Shown in pieces: positions 53,336 through 63,385 of a stretch of DNA of 64,000 nt (position 1 is the first letter of the stretch; every line of letters begins with the position of its first letter). Under the pieces are notes generated by a model. The model was not told the DNA's origin, ran no database searches, and was given only the letters and a program-made list of their open reading frames with translations. Location of the stretch: NCBI GenBank assembly GCA_027577595.1, contig JANBRJ010000008.1, forward strand, positions 186,001-250,000, read 5' to 3'. Origin of the DNA: Coemansia sp. RSA 487. Taxonomy: Eukaryota; Kickxellomycota; Kickxellomycetes; Kickxellales; Kickxellaceae. The translations under genes and the position numbers were made by a program.

Positions 53336-54541
53336 CTACTTGCTACTTTTAAAATTCTTTGCAGCAGTCGAGACAAAATAGTCCTTGCCCTTCAAGTTTC
53401 TGACTATAAAATCGGCAAACCGCGAGTTTCCCAGAACGATACCAAAGAGCTGACCCACGCCCTTGGATCTTCCCAAGGGTATAATGCAAGCGCTTGCGAC
53501 CCTGTTATCCCACTGCTTCAAGGCCAGAGGTTTGTCTTGACCGTTCGAAAGTGAATCTATCATGGCTTTGATATTCGCCGCGACCAGCTCCGCCTGCGGA
53601 GTAGCAACCATAGCAAACTTGCTGCCTGCTGGTAGGTTGTTGACGTCGCCAGGCACAAAGATGTTGTCACACGCATCAGAATCAAGCTGCAAAGTAGGAC
53701 GCACTCTGATGGCACCGTTGGGATCTCTGAGCTTTACACCCAGTGAGTCCTCGAGGCTCTGAATGTACCTGGCATTTGGTGAGGCGCCTGTGGCCAGCAA
53801 CTGCAAGTCAGATTGGTAAACAGTACCCGACGAGCCGTGCAACTCCATTGGCCGCACAGCGCAATCAAACACAGTGTTCTCTGGAATATCCACTCGTTCA
53901 TTAAGGACAATACGTACACCCAGGGCTTGCAGCTTATTCAGTGCGCTCGAATGTAACGCGGGTTTGAAGATGCTGGGCAGTAAATGGGGCCCCGAATGTA
54001 CCAGAGTGACTTGCTTCTCTGGGTATGCGTCGGCCAACTCACCGGCAGACTCGACACCCACGGCGCCGCCGCCGATAACCAAAATTTGTTTGGCTTTCTC
54101 GACGTTTGCATGCACAGTGGTCAACTGTGTCTTGGCATCTTCGATGCTTGGCGTGGAAACGGTTGCCGGGAACGTGTTGCTTACTCCGGTTGCAAGCACG
54201 AGGAAGTCAAAGGGAACAGTGGACCCATCATTCAGTGATACACTGGTCGTGGTAACGTTGGTTACACTGGCTTGGATGAATCGGTGCCTTGGGTTACTTG
54301 GGTCTTGTTCGTATTGGTCAAGAAACCCGGCCAAAGGGAACGCCAGGGACTTTGCTAGCTCGCGGTCCACCAGAGCGCGTGGCATGCCGATAGTGTGATA
54401 GTAGTAGGCGCGCTGGTCAATCATCGTTATGCGGAGCCCTGGGTGCTGCAGCTTTGCCAGCGCCTTGGAAACATTCATGCCAGCAAAAGAGATGCCGACT
54501 ATAACGACGTGGATGTCCTTGGTGCCTTCTGAGTTGGTCAT
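53336..54541 (-). CDS. AIFM2/FSP1-like FAD-dependent NAD(P)H oxidoreductase
   Basis: Single exon, 401 residues. A Rossmann FAD-binding start (HVVIVGISFAGMNVSKALA) is followed by DQRAYYYHTIGMPRALVD, FDFLVLATG, the NAD(P)H motif ILVIGGGAVGVESAGELADA, LQLLATGASPN, and a second FAD motif, NIFVPGDVNNLP. This is the AIF/AMID branch of pyridine-nucleotide disulfide oxidoreductases, whose members reduce quinones. There is no redox-active CxxxxC pair, as expected for this branch, and no obvious mitochondrial presequence or membrane helix. The ATG at 54541 is the only good start. Confidence 0.9.
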   Translation of the reverse strand: MTNSEGTKDIHVVIVGISFAGMNVSKALAKLQHPGLRITMIDQRAYYYHTIGMPRALVDRELAKSLAFPLAGFLDQYEQDPSNPRHRFIQASVTNVTTTSVSLNDGSTVPFDFLVLATGVSNTFPATVSTPSIEDAKTQLTTVHANVEKAKQILVIGGGAVGVESAGELADAYPEKQVTLVHSGPHLLPSIFKPALHSSALNKLQALGVRIVLNERVDIPENTVFDCAVRPMELHGSSGTVYQSDLQLLATGASPNARYIQSLEDSLGVKLRDPNGAIRVRPTLQLDSDACDNIFVPGDVNNLPAGSKFAMVATPQAELVAANIKAMIDSLSNGQDKPLALKQWDNRVASACIIPLGRSKGVGQLFGIVLGNSRFADFIVRNLKGKDYFVSTAAKNFKSSK

Positions 54542-55090
54542 ATTAGCAGAATTTTATAGTTAGATAAGGTGTGAGGGATAAAAATGGTGAAAAATTTCGT
54601 ACTGGAGATGCTAAAATGTTGGAACGATACCAAGTACCTCTTCCCTTGTCTTAACTGAGCTTATATACACAAAGGACTGAGTATCCCTCCTCCCATTCTT
54701 CTGGGAATTTATAAACAAACCTAGCTGCTCTGGAAACACGCTCTGCTGATTAGAAATACAATTGAGGCGTGGGTTTCTCAGCAAGTGCTTTGTGAAAAAA
54801 AAACTACACCACATTATTTCAAAGCAATCTCGGATCCGTGGAACACAACCAGTTTCCATTCATGAAGCAAATGTTTCTAGCCAATCCACAAGCCTCCCAA
54901 TTCCCGTGATTTGCTTGCTTATAAATTCATGCTTTTGGTGCTAATGATCGATATCCGAAAAAGTTCAATGTAAAGGATACTGAAAGGCCGATATTTTTGT
55001 TAGAGCAATTTTTTATTTACTTTTCTCCTTTTCTGTCACTTCGTGACTAAAAGCAGTTATCTAGCTGGGGGGTTCATACACCCTGTAATA
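54542..55090. other. Intergenic upstream of AIFM2-like gene
   Basis: 549-base AT-rich spacer with no recognisable gene. It includes the AIFM2-like promoter and the 3' flank of the decayed F-box/LRR-like copy. Confidence 0.45.
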
Positions 55091-56792
55091 TCAGTCCATG
55101 ATTCGAAGAAGGCGCTATATCTTGTCGGCATGCTCATTGTATAGCCCGCTTTCAATAGCTTCATTAAGCTTGCGCGCTAGGTATTTTCTGTATCCTGGAG
55201 AAACAGCTGCCGACGTGAAATTGGGACATAGAACTACAAACGCCAATGCCGTTGGTGCTAAGAAACCAATACGGCCCTGGTTTTCCACCAAATCATCCCA
55301 GCGCCTGAGACGATAGCTAGGGGATAGCGCTCTGTATAACGTTTACTAATGCATTCGCAGAGTTGCAAACTCTTAAGACTTATATCAACACTGCCTGAAG
55401 TGCATTTGAGTCTGGTCATATTTGGCAAAAGTTTTACCAGTTCAGCTAGCTCGTGCAACGTAAACTGAGCATTGGTCAGACTGACGGCTTGTATATTCCC
55501 CAAATGCGGACTTGTAGCAAGGATGTTTATCACAGGATAACTAAGATGGCAATGGATCGAAAGATACTTGGTTACTGGGACAATAAGATCTACAACAAAC
55601 CTCGCGGATATATCCAGATGCAATGACGTGGTGTAATAGTTTTTCGTACTACGGACAGTAACATGACATAGCTGCGAGTACTTTCCATTGGAGAAGACTT
55701 TGTGCTTTTGTAGAGTGTCCATAATACCAGTGTCAACCTCAATATCTAAACATCCCAATGTTCCACTATTTGCTCGGAGCGGTGTATTGTCCTTGAAAAC
55801 ATACAGCGGCTGTCATTTGAGATGCCACAACGCGGAAAACAAAGCTATGAATTTGTCCATCCAAAGTTTATTGCGAACTTTAGCAATAATGTGGACAGAT
55901 ATTTCAAACCTCTGAAGACTTGGATATATCAGTGGCCTGTCCTCGTCATCAAAAAAAACGGCCCGACATGCTGCAACAGAGGGTCGTCGAATTTCAGAAG
56001 CTCCAAGGTGGGTGCAGATTTTATAATAACGCGGTTGAGGAGTTTGTTTTCATGAAGACAACTGCATTCTGGCCTTGTTAGTCCTGTGAAGCCTTGCAAG
56101 AACGAGTAGCTGCTAATTAAAGTTACTACACTTGTGCTGCTGCTGAGTGCCATCATTTTGCCAAAAGCTGCCGGTAAAAACTTATCCGCTTGCGATCCGT
56201 TAGTAATCAGCTCTCTGGCGCGTATGCCCAGGAGACATTCATCTTCAATGGCCACATTTTGAAGTTTTGGCATCAACATGCAAATGCGCTGTATTATCCA
56301 GTAGAACCGTTCATTCTGAGTGGTACTGTGCTCGTCAGGCGTTTGATAAAGCAAGTTTTTCAAACAAATACTCAGAGAACGAGCTGAAGGGAACACAAGA
56401 GTTTCAGGCCAAGCTGCTGGGCAATCGCTTCAAGATTCCATATCCACTTGCTTATCGAATCCAGAGAAATCAATATCAATGTCAACTTGTTTGACACAGT
56501 TGAAACACCTGGTTTCCAGCTTGGTTTCTTCTGGCAAATAACGAAACTTTAACTGTCCTGCTTTGTTTTCTGTCGAAATGTCGATAATGGCCTCTTGCAA
56601 TAAATATTGAAGAGCAAGCTTTTGCCATGAATAGCTGACGTTGCACAAGCTTTGCCCACACCATGAATGGTGTGCTTAGCAGAGGCAGCTCAACATGGGT
56701 CTGGAAATATCTAACAATAGCGATTACACGATGTCAAGGATATAGGATATCAATTAGCAAGCTCAACATACGCATTGAAGCAAAGATGGCAT
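55091..56792 (-). pseudogene. Decayed F-box/LRR-like gene (tandem copy)
   Basis: A host-gene copy that lines up along its whole length with the intact neighbour at 56938-58629 (about 1702 versus 1692 bases). Shared 3' end: catgattcgaagaaggcgct occurs in both just before the stop. Shared protein pieces: VSYSWQKLALQYLLQEAIID against VSYSWRTLALQFFFQEVTIE; SERFYWISQRI against NERFYWIIQRI; NAQFTLHELAELVKLLPNMT against NAQFTLHELLELVKLLPNMT. The open pieces lie in shifted frames (about 56430-56648, 55929-56396, 55258-55758), and the 5' part from 56792 contains several in-frame stops. It is therefore broken by several frameshifts and stops, least conserved at the F-box end. Confidence 0.88.
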
Positions 56793-56937
56793 GTATAGCC
56801 GAGAAAATCGGTTACACATTGCTTATAATGCAAAAAAAAATTAAATGTGGTTATTATTGTTAATGAAAGCTGCTAGGGTGTTATTGATTTTCATAGCGAT
56901 GAAAACAGCAGCCAAACGTATCGCATTATCTGGTATG

Positions 56938-58629
56938 TCAGCCCATGATTCGAAGAAGGCGCTGGATCTTGTCGATGTGGTCTACGTATAACCCACAGTC
57001 AATTGCGTCTTGTATCTTGCGCCCGTATTCATTTCTAAAAGCTGGCGGGGTAGTTGCCAGCACAAAATTGGGACATAGAATAGCAAACACTAATGCACAT
57101 GGTGCCAAATAGTCGTGCTGGTAGTGTAGATCCAATGGAGCTATCCAGTACCTGAAGCAATGGCTTAGAGGATAAAACTCTGAGTAAAGCTTGTTGATGA
57201 ATTCGCTGAACTGTGGGGTATCGAGCTTTGTATCGATATCTCTGGGGGCACACCTGAGTTTTGTCATATTTGGCAAAAGTTTTACTAGTTCAAGTAGCTC
57301 GTGCAGCGTAAACTGGGCGTTCGCCAGGTTGAGAATTTGTAAATTTCCAAAATACGGGCTTGCCGAAACGACTCTGATATTATCATTGAATAGATAATAG
57401 CCACCAAGAAACAGATACTTGGTGTTTGGAGCGATAAGGTCTACGGCAAACATCATGAATACGTCGCGAGACAATGTAACCTTGTTACTGTTTGAAAGAA
57501 CGCCAACAGCCACATAGTACAGTCGCGAGTGCCTGCCATTGGAAAACACCTCGTGCCTTCGCAAGGCATGAACAAAGTCCAAATCGATTTGAATATCCAG
57601 ATATTCCAAGGTATCCTCGTTTCCTCGGAACAGTGCGTCGTCCTCGAATATATACAACGTATGCCATCTAAGGAACCGCAGCGCAGGGAACAGGACAACG
57701 GATTTGTCCACCTGAAGTTTTACATCAAAAGTAGCATTGTTGAGGCTGTATAGCTCAAGCTTTTGTAATTTTGGATACACAACTGGTTTTCTCATGTCAT
57801 CAAAAACAAGCGATTCCATGTTCTTTAGGGTTTGGTCATCAAATACCAGTGACTCCAAAGTAGGCGCAGATTTCATAATAACGCTGCTGATAAAATTGTT
57901 TGTACTTGAACATTGGCATTGTAGTCTTGTAAGTCCCGTACCATTTTGGATAAGCGAGTAGTCACATATTAAGTTTGCCGCAGTTAATCTGATATCGAAT
58001 GCCGTCAACTTGTCAAAACATACCCATAAGAACTCTTCCGCTTTCCACTTAGTGTCGTATGGCCATTTGCCTCGCATCCTCTCGATTCCTATGTCATTAA
58101 GCGTTACTTCCTGAAGCTTTGGCATTGCCGTTTTAATGCGCTGCGATATCCAGTAGAACCGTTCACTTTTGGCGGAGTTGTTTTCGTCAAACAACTGGTA
58201 AAGCAAACCACGCATGTCAATGTATAAGATAATTGCTGAGGGAAACGCAAGGTATCTGGGCCAGGCAGATGAAAAGTCCTGGAGAGATGTCTTCGTTGGC
58301 GGCTTTGCAAAGTCAGGGAAATCAATGTTGACTCGTTTGACGTATTTGTGGTGTACGGCATCTAGCTTAATCTCATCTGGAAGACAGGCATACTTGAATT
58401 GGCCCTTTCCGGTTTCTGTCAAAATCTCAATAGTAACCTCTTGGAAAAAGAATTGAAGAGCAAGGGTTCTCCAGGAATAGCTGACATTGTACAGAATGGA
58501 CCACACAGATGTTTCGCACTCATATTCCTTTGTGTAGTGTTTATCCTCCACAATTGTATGAATATAGTAATGAGCAATCCTTTCGGCAATATGCAGCGGC
58601 AAGCGCTGAAAGACAGGTGAGGCGGGCAT
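56938..58629 (-). CDS. F-box/LRR-like protein of the local family (copy 2, intact)
   Basis: Single exon, 563 residues, from ATG 58629; the upstream extension to 58773 translates a pyrimidine-rich leader and is not used. It starts MPASPVFQRLPLHIAERIAH, an F-box-like helix, then YNVSYSWRTLALQFFFQEVT and repeated LRR-like segments: SAPTLESLVFDD, YPKLQKLELYSLNNATFD, LFPALRFLRWHTLYIFEDD, LFRGNEDTLEYLDIQIDLD, LQILNLANAQFTLHELLEL, VKLLPNMTKLRC. It has the same length and order as the gene at 36768-38483, though only distantly similar. The adjacent decayed copy is its tandem duplicate. Possible SCF ubiquitin-ligase adaptor (inference). Confidence 0.75.
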   Translation of the reverse strand: MPASPVFQRLPLHIAERIAHYYIHTIVEDKHYTKEYECETSVWSILYNVSYSWRTLALQFFFQEVTIEILTETGKGQFKYACLPDEIKLDAVHHKYVKRVNIDFPDFAKPPTKTSLQDFSSAWPRYLAFPSAIILYIDMRGLLYQLFDENNSAKSERFYWISQRIKTAMPKLQEVTLNDIGIERMRGKWPYDTKWKAEEFLWVCFDKLTAFDIRLTAANLICDYSLIQNGTGLTRLQCQCSSTNNFISSVIMKSAPTLESLVFDDQTLKNMESLVFDDMRKPVVYPKLQKLELYSLNNATFDVKLQVDKSVVLFPALRFLRWHTLYIFEDDALFRGNEDTLEYLDIQIDLDFVHALRRHEVFSNGRHSRLYYVAVGVLSNSNKVTLSRDVFMMFAVDLIAPNTKYLFLGGYYLFNDNIRVVSASPYFGNLQILNLANAQFTLHELLELVKLLPNMTKLRCAPRDIDTKLDTPQFSEFINKLYSEFYPLSHCFRYWIAPLDLHYQHDYLAPCALVFAILCPNFVLATTPPAFRNEYGRKIQDAIDCGLYVDHIDKIQRLLRIMG

Positions 58630-59068
58630 AGCTGAGCAGAAAATAAAAACAAAAATAAAATAAATCAGTGTTGAGACAAAGAAAGAAAGAAAAGAAAGAA
58701 AAAAAGAAAGAAAAAAATAAGAACAGCAGACAAACCGAAGCATGTATAATTCAGAGGCATAAATATGCAGCATGCAAAGAATAGGTTGTCAAATGCAGAT
58801 CTTTGAAGGTTGTCTCTAAGAGATATATTGGCTGAATTTTGAGATGTGCAATTGCAACCAATGTATTGAGATGAATGCTAATGATGATGTTGCGGATGTT
58901 TTATTTTAAATTTTAGATATGGCAATAATATGATCCACGGATGATCCCCATAAAAAACATCCTAGGCCTTGAGACCGATGGCTTTAATGTGATTCTAAGA
59001 AAACATCGCCATGTTTATAACATCAGACTAGGGTAAAAACAAGAAATAAAAAGTACTGTGCGGTTCAA
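58630..59068. other. Intergenic upstream of F-box/LRR-like copy 2
   Basis: 439 bases between two minus-strand genes. A GAAA-rich microsatellite at 58677-58720 gives a pyrimidine-rich leader on the transcribed strand. No gene is seen. Confidence 0.5.
58677..58720 (-). repeat. (GAAA)n / (CTTT)n low-complexity tract
   Basis: Imperfect GAAA repeats on the plus strand, about 50 bases upstream of the start of the minus-strand F-box/LRR-like gene; probably its 5' leader or promoter pyrimidine tract. Confidence 0.85.
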
Positions 59069-61615
59069 CTAAAGCTCAGCATGTTCTGCCTGCGATGACA
59101 TCAGCGAATCCAACGACGATGACTCGCTGCTTACGAATTCTGGCTTGACATAAACGTGTTTGGGGCCATTGCCGCCAGTGGTGGTAGCAGAGACAACAGG
59201 GGGTTCACCAGGTTTCGGATCAGCAGGCTTCTTTGCCAATGCAGAATCGGAGACAGACGCATCTAACGACGAGGATACCGAGGTCTCTGGCGGCTTTATG
59301 GACCTGGCGCCGCCAATGGCATGCTCGCAGTCAAAGTCCCAAGTGGACAACCACTTTGTGCGCAGACACGCATCCTTGGTCCATATGCGCGCATAAGTGA
59401 TGTAGCTGAACGTCTGGAATGCGTATAACGTGACGGCGGCAGCAGCAGCGTATACGGACCAGCGGACAACAGAAGGCATGCGGGCGGTGAATAGATCTAG
59501 CGTAAAGGCAAGCACAAGGATGGCCATCCACAGCGCTGGGAAGTAGTGGTGAATAAACAGCTCGCGGCCCATCAGGAAGAACGGCACGTAGTGGCAGCTC
59601 CACGCAAAAGTGAAGAAACCAGCCGCCGAGAAGTACTTGCGGCGCTGGCCGCCCAGTGTCACATTGATCTGGCGCTTATCCAGCAGGAACAGCACTGTGC
59701 GCACGGCAAGGACCAAAAGCACTGCGCCAAATGACGCCCACCAAACCGGTGGGTTGCCAAGCTGGTAGACGACGTTGCCCAGCCCGCCCCAGTACGCAGT
59801 ACCGCGTCGCAGCCAAGGCCAGTGATGCGGCCGCGCGGCAAACGGATGGTCGCCCGTCAGGTGCGCGTTGCTGTTGGCCATCAGACGGTTGTACTCGGCG
59901 ATCTTTCCCAACACGCTCAACGGCCGATACCGCGCCTTGCGCACGGGCAATCTCTTCTGTGCGCCGTCAGCGTCGGTGCTGTTACTCTCTGGGAGCCGCG
60001 CAAACTCCACGTGCCATGTCGACATCCGCGGACGGCAGTTGCGCATGCAGTTGACTTCGGTCTGCTCGAACGCCCACTTGGGCAGCTTTTTGCGCGAGTT
60101 GAACACCGCGCACCCGAGATTCTGATGAATCAGCCGGAACCGCGTATAGATCGACTGCACCGTCTTGTCGGAGCCCTCCATTGCCTTGTCGCCTGACAGA
60201 ATCTCCACCTTGAAGTTGTCGTTCGAGTCGCCTGCAAACCCAGGGAACCCGTATCCGCTGAGCTCAAACTTGTGGTCCTCGCTCGATAGCGCCGGCTTCT
60301 TGTCGTGCGAGTGCAAATACTTGTCTGTGATCTTGTGCCGCAGCCGAATCGAATCGCCGTCGCCGACAGGCACGGGTCCATTGGACGAGTCGACGGTGGT
60401 GTTGTACGCAGGCTCAACGATCCAGATGTTATTCTGGTCTGCAAAGCCGTACAGAGTAATCTGCTGCTGACCGCTGCCCTTCTCGTGCTGCCAGTTGTGC
60501 GTGTGCGAATGCAGGTATCCGCTGGCTGCGTTGCTCGACCGAAGGCGGACCTCCGATCCGTAGAACACGTCGCGATCGGTTATGACGTTGAGCCCGCCGA
60601 CAAATGCCGCCTGGAACTCGGGCGACATCATTGACTTGCCGTCACCGGTTTTGTAGAGGACTGCAAAGTGCACGTGGAACCAGAACATGTACACCGCAAA
60701 TGGAACCACCAAAAGCCCCATAGCACGTGCAACAAAGTGCTTAATCCACTTGGTCGGCGTAATCGACAGATCGGCGATCTTGTCCCACAGATCAGAAACC
60801 GTCGAGAGTCCAATAGCTGGGAACAGGAACAGTCCAACCCACTTGCAGCTGGCAGCGCATCCCATCATCACGCCGGTGGCTAGCAGCCAGAACCACCATG
60901 CACCCGAGAACGGCCGGCCTTGCTTGGTCCAGAACACCGACCACGTTGTCAACGAAAGAACCGTGAAGAACACCAGCGGCGAGTCGAGCAGAATTAGCCT
61001 TGACTGCGTGACAAGCCCGTTCTCAAAGCAAACGAGCAGCGATGCTAGCCCCGCAGTATCTGTCGCGTATCCGCATGCCCGAGCCACTATGTAGGTTGCT
61101 GGTACGGTCACTGCGCCTAAGAGCGCCGGCATCAGCCGCATCGCCACGTATGGCACGCCTGCAGCTGCATAATCAAGCCCGATCGACTTGAAGTCAAACA
61201 CTCCGTCGTAGCCTGCAAGCTTTCCTGCCAGCGCAAACATCATTTTGGCCAGCGGCGGATGCAGGTCGTAAAAATACGTCCCGTTGATGTACTTGCCTGC
61301 AAACTTTCCGAAATGAACCTCGTCAAAGACAACGGACCCTGGTGTCGACAGCCCATAGCACCGGACCACGATGGCCACCAACGTTATCGCTATTAGAGAC
61401 AGCATATCGGTGCGCGTCATCTCCCACTGTGAAAAGAACGCCGGAACGTGCTTGTGTGATACCACGCTCACTGTCCCGTCTGCTGATGGCAATGTTCCAG
61501 CGTCCTTAGATATCTTTGGGACACGCGCTTGAACGGTTCCAGGCGGTTCTGGTCGCATGCTGTGGCCTTTGGGCTTGTGCCCGTGCTTGCCTTCCTTGTC
61601 CATATCAACTGTCAT
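59069..61615 (-). CDS. PMT1: Protein O-mannosyltransferase, PMT1 family
   Basis: Transfers mannose from dolichyl-phosphate-mannose to Ser/Thr of proteins in the ER lumen. The protein is 848 residues from ATG 61615 (MTVDMDKEGKHG); the frame further upstream reads a pyrimidine-rich leader. The catalytic loop FDEVHFGKFAGKYI is at 97-110 with the Asp-Glu pair, followed by DLHPPLAKMMFALAGKLAGY and FDFKSIG. MIR repeats lie around 340-540: YLHSHTHNWQ, GSGQQQITLYGFADQNNIW, KYLHSHDKKPALS, KLPKWAFEQTEVNC. The late block FFLMGRELFIHHYFPALW and the terminal WTKDACLRTKWLSTWDFDC pattern point to PMT1 over PMT2 or PMT4. About ten membrane helices are seen. The tail is Ser-rich and ends HAEL. Confidence 0.93.
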   Translation of the reverse strand: MTVDMDKEGKHGHKPKGHSMRPEPPGTVQARVPKISKDAGTLPSADGTVSVVSHKHVPAFFSQWEMTRTDMLSLIAITLVAIVVRCYGLSTPGSVVFDEVHFGKFAGKYINGTYFYDLHPPLAKMMFALAGKLAGYDGVFDFKSIGLDYAAAGVPYVAMRLMPALLGAVTVPATYIVARACGYATDTAGLASLLVCFENGLVTQSRLILLDSPLVFFTVLSLTTWSVFWTKQGRPFSGAWWFWLLATGVMMGCAASCKWVGLFLFPAIGLSTVSDLWDKIADLSITPTKWIKHFVARAMGLLVVPFAVYMFWFHVHFAVLYKTGDGKSMMSPEFQAAFVGGLNVITDRDVFYGSEVRLRSSNAASGYLHSHTHNWQHEKGSGQQQITLYGFADQNNIWIVEPAYNTTVDSSNGPVPVGDGDSIRLRHKITDKYLHSHDKKPALSSEDHKFELSGYGFPGFAGDSNDNFKVEILSGDKAMEGSDKTVQSIYTRFRLIHQNLGCAVFNSRKKLPKWAFEQTEVNCMRNCRPRMSTWHVEFARLPESNSTDADGAQKRLPVRKARYRPLSVLGKIAEYNRLMANSNAHLTGDHPFAARPHHWPWLRRGTAYWGGLGNVVYQLGNPPVWWASFGAVLLVLAVRTVLFLLDKRQINVTLGGQRRKYFSAAGFFTFAWSCHYVPFFLMGRELFIHHYFPALWMAILVLAFTLDLFTARMPSVVRWSVYAAAAAVTLYAFQTFSYITYARIWTKDACLRTKWLSTWDFDCEHAIGGARSIKPPETSVSSSLDASVSDSALAKKPADPKPGEPPVVSATTTGGNGPKHVYVKPEFVSSESSSLDSLMSSQAEHAEL

Positions 61616-61905
61616 TGAAGTGGAATAAAGAGAAGAGGAGTAGAGGGGGAAAAAAGAGAGATGCGAATTTAGGTTTAAAGAAAAAAATACAGAAACCAAA
61701 GAAAAAAATAATCTGGCTTGATAAAGTGAATGCCATCTGAAAGAACCACCCACAACATCAGAAGCTTCAGGAAATTAACTCCACACATAAGCTCGAGAGA
61801 ATGCAAAGTTTCTACTGCATCTAGCAGCATTCCGTTCATGATTTAAAAGTAAAAAGTACATTTTCTGATCCCTCATCTAAAAAAAAAGCTTGAAGCGAAC
61901 TATAG
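61616..61905. other. Spacer between HIS6 and PMT1
   Basis: 290 bases, A/T-rich, both neighbours on minus; holds the PMT1 leader and the HIS6 3' end. Nothing else is seen. Confidence 0.5.
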
Positions 61906-62685
61906 TCAGTCAGCTCTTTTGGAGCTGTTCCACGCAACACAATCGTTGAGCTTGATCCGTGTGCCGCCAAAGATATCCAGCGCGCTCCCAATGGTCAGAT
62001 CAACCTTGCCGCCAGACAAGCGATCAACCAGTTCCAAATCACCAAGGTCTGATGCGCCACCGGCATAAGTGACTGGAATAGTTGACCACCTGCCCAACAC
62101 AGCCACTAGCTCCTCGTCAATCCCGTTACATAGTCCCTCGACATCAGCGGCATGCACCAAGAACTCTGAGCAATACTGGGCCAGCATTTCCAACGTCGCT
62201 TGCTCCACTTTCATATCTGTCAGCGTTTGCCATCTATCCATAGCAACCACCCAGCCATCACCAATTCGTCTGCAGCTCAGGTCAACAACCAGCCGGTCAC
62301 GTCCCACGGCGCGTGCCAATAGCTGGAGCCGCTCCTCGGAGAACCGCGCATCGGGGAACAGCCAGCTGGTAACGATCACCTTGGATGCCCCGCGCTCAAC
62401 CCACCGTTGCGCGTTATCGGCGGTTATCCCACCTCCCAACTGCATTCCATCGCGCCACGATGCCAACGCTTCAATGGCTGCTTGCTCGTTTCCAGGACCC
62501 AGCATGATAACATGGCCGCCAGTCAACGAATTCTCCTGGTAGAGGCGAGCATAGTAAGCAGATGGCTGGGCTGATACAAAGTTCGTCTGTAGCTGGTCGA
62601 CGTTATTGTCGTGAAGCGTGCCGCCGACTATTTGCTTCACTTGGCCGTTGTGTAGATCAATGCATGGGCGGAACTTTGTAGGCAT
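61906..62685 (-). CDS. HIS6: ProFAR isomerase (HisA-type) of histidine synthesis
   Basis: Phosphoribosylformimino-5-aminoimidazole carboxamide ribotide isomerase, fourth step of histidine synthesis; opens the ribose of ProFAR to PRFAR. The (beta-alpha)8 barrel is 259 residues from ATG 62685 ([20 protein letters not shown]); a TTG further upstream is ignored. Catalytic Asp10 lies in CIDLHNGQ. Others: [58 protein letters not shown] with the second acidic residue, [15 protein letters not shown], and [14 protein letters not shown]. Length matches yeast His6. It is divergent from the eIF4B gene. Confidence 0.96.
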   Translation of the reverse strand: MPTKFRPCIDLHNGQVKQIVGGTLHDNNVDQLQTNFVSAQPSAYYARLYQENSLTGGHVIMLGPGNEQAAIEALASWRDGMQLGGGITADNAQRWVERGASKVIVTSWLFPDARFSEERLQLLARAVGRDRLVVDLSCRRIGDGWVVAMDRWQTLTDMKVEQATLEMLAQYCSEFLVHAADVEGLCNGIDEELVAVLGRWSTIPVTYAGGASDLGDLELVDRLSGGKVDLTIGSALDIFGGTRIKLNDCVAWNSSKRAD

Positions 62686-63385
62686 TTTATGCGACAATTC
62701 AGAAAGGTGTTATACGAAGGGGATTTTGATGGATATGAAAGAGATGCAAGAGAAAACATCGCTTGTTCAAGCACAAGCTCCTGGAAATATCCTGCTTTCT
62801 CCTTAAGAGAGCAATCGCGGGTGATCTAGGTCAAGCGTGCGTTTTGGATCAACAAAGTTGTTGGGGGAGGGGATGATCACGAGTTCAGAGGAGAAAATTT
62901 TTTGGGGGAAAAAAGTTTAACACATTTGTTCAGAGATTTGGTATCCACTCAAACAAGTGGCAAGAAAAATAGCATGGATGACGGAGTCAGGAACAGAACA
63001 TTGGACAAACAGGGTATATATCCAGCTCCATCGTGATCAATACAAGCCGGGTGCCAATTGAGAGCCAGGGTCGGCAGAAAAGCAAGTTGCAGAACCAGTA
63101 TTACTTATAAGCTGATGCCAAAAGACTTTGATCAAAAACAAAAAAAAAGACCTTTGGTAAAAAGCAATATAATTTTTCATTTGCTTCTTTACACAACAAC
63201 AACTAAAGCGAAAAAGAACCCACACAACGGACTCGTTTCTTTTCCTCCTTCTCTTGTTTCTCATCATATATATTTTTTTAAAAAAATTGGATTTTGAAAT
63301 CAATTACATTCTTTTTTAGCTCGTAAAACCGGGTCACTAACCAACCAGAGTTAAAAAGGGGTAAAAGGAAATAAATTCAGAGAAA
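62686..63385. other. Divergent promoter region HIS6 / eIF4B
   Basis: 700 bases shared by two divergent genes. TATATATCC at 63014-63022 and a GAGTCA hexamer at 62984-62989 are the only recognisable elements; the stretch before 63386 is pyrimidine-rich then A-rich. No open frame is convincing. Confidence 0.5.
62984..62989 (-). promoter_or_regulatory. Possible Gcn4/CPC1-type site (TGACTC)
   Basis: GAGTCA on the plus strand is TGACTC on the HIS6 strand, about 300 bases upstream of the HIS6 start. General amino-acid control activators of fungi bind TGA(C/G)TCA-like sites upstream of histidine genes. A single hexamer can easily occur by chance. Confidence 0.2.

Noticed and set aside
61616-61753. 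N-terminal extension of PMT1
   Set aside because: Translates a pyrimidine-rich leader; the Met at 61615 begins the expected cytosolic tail.
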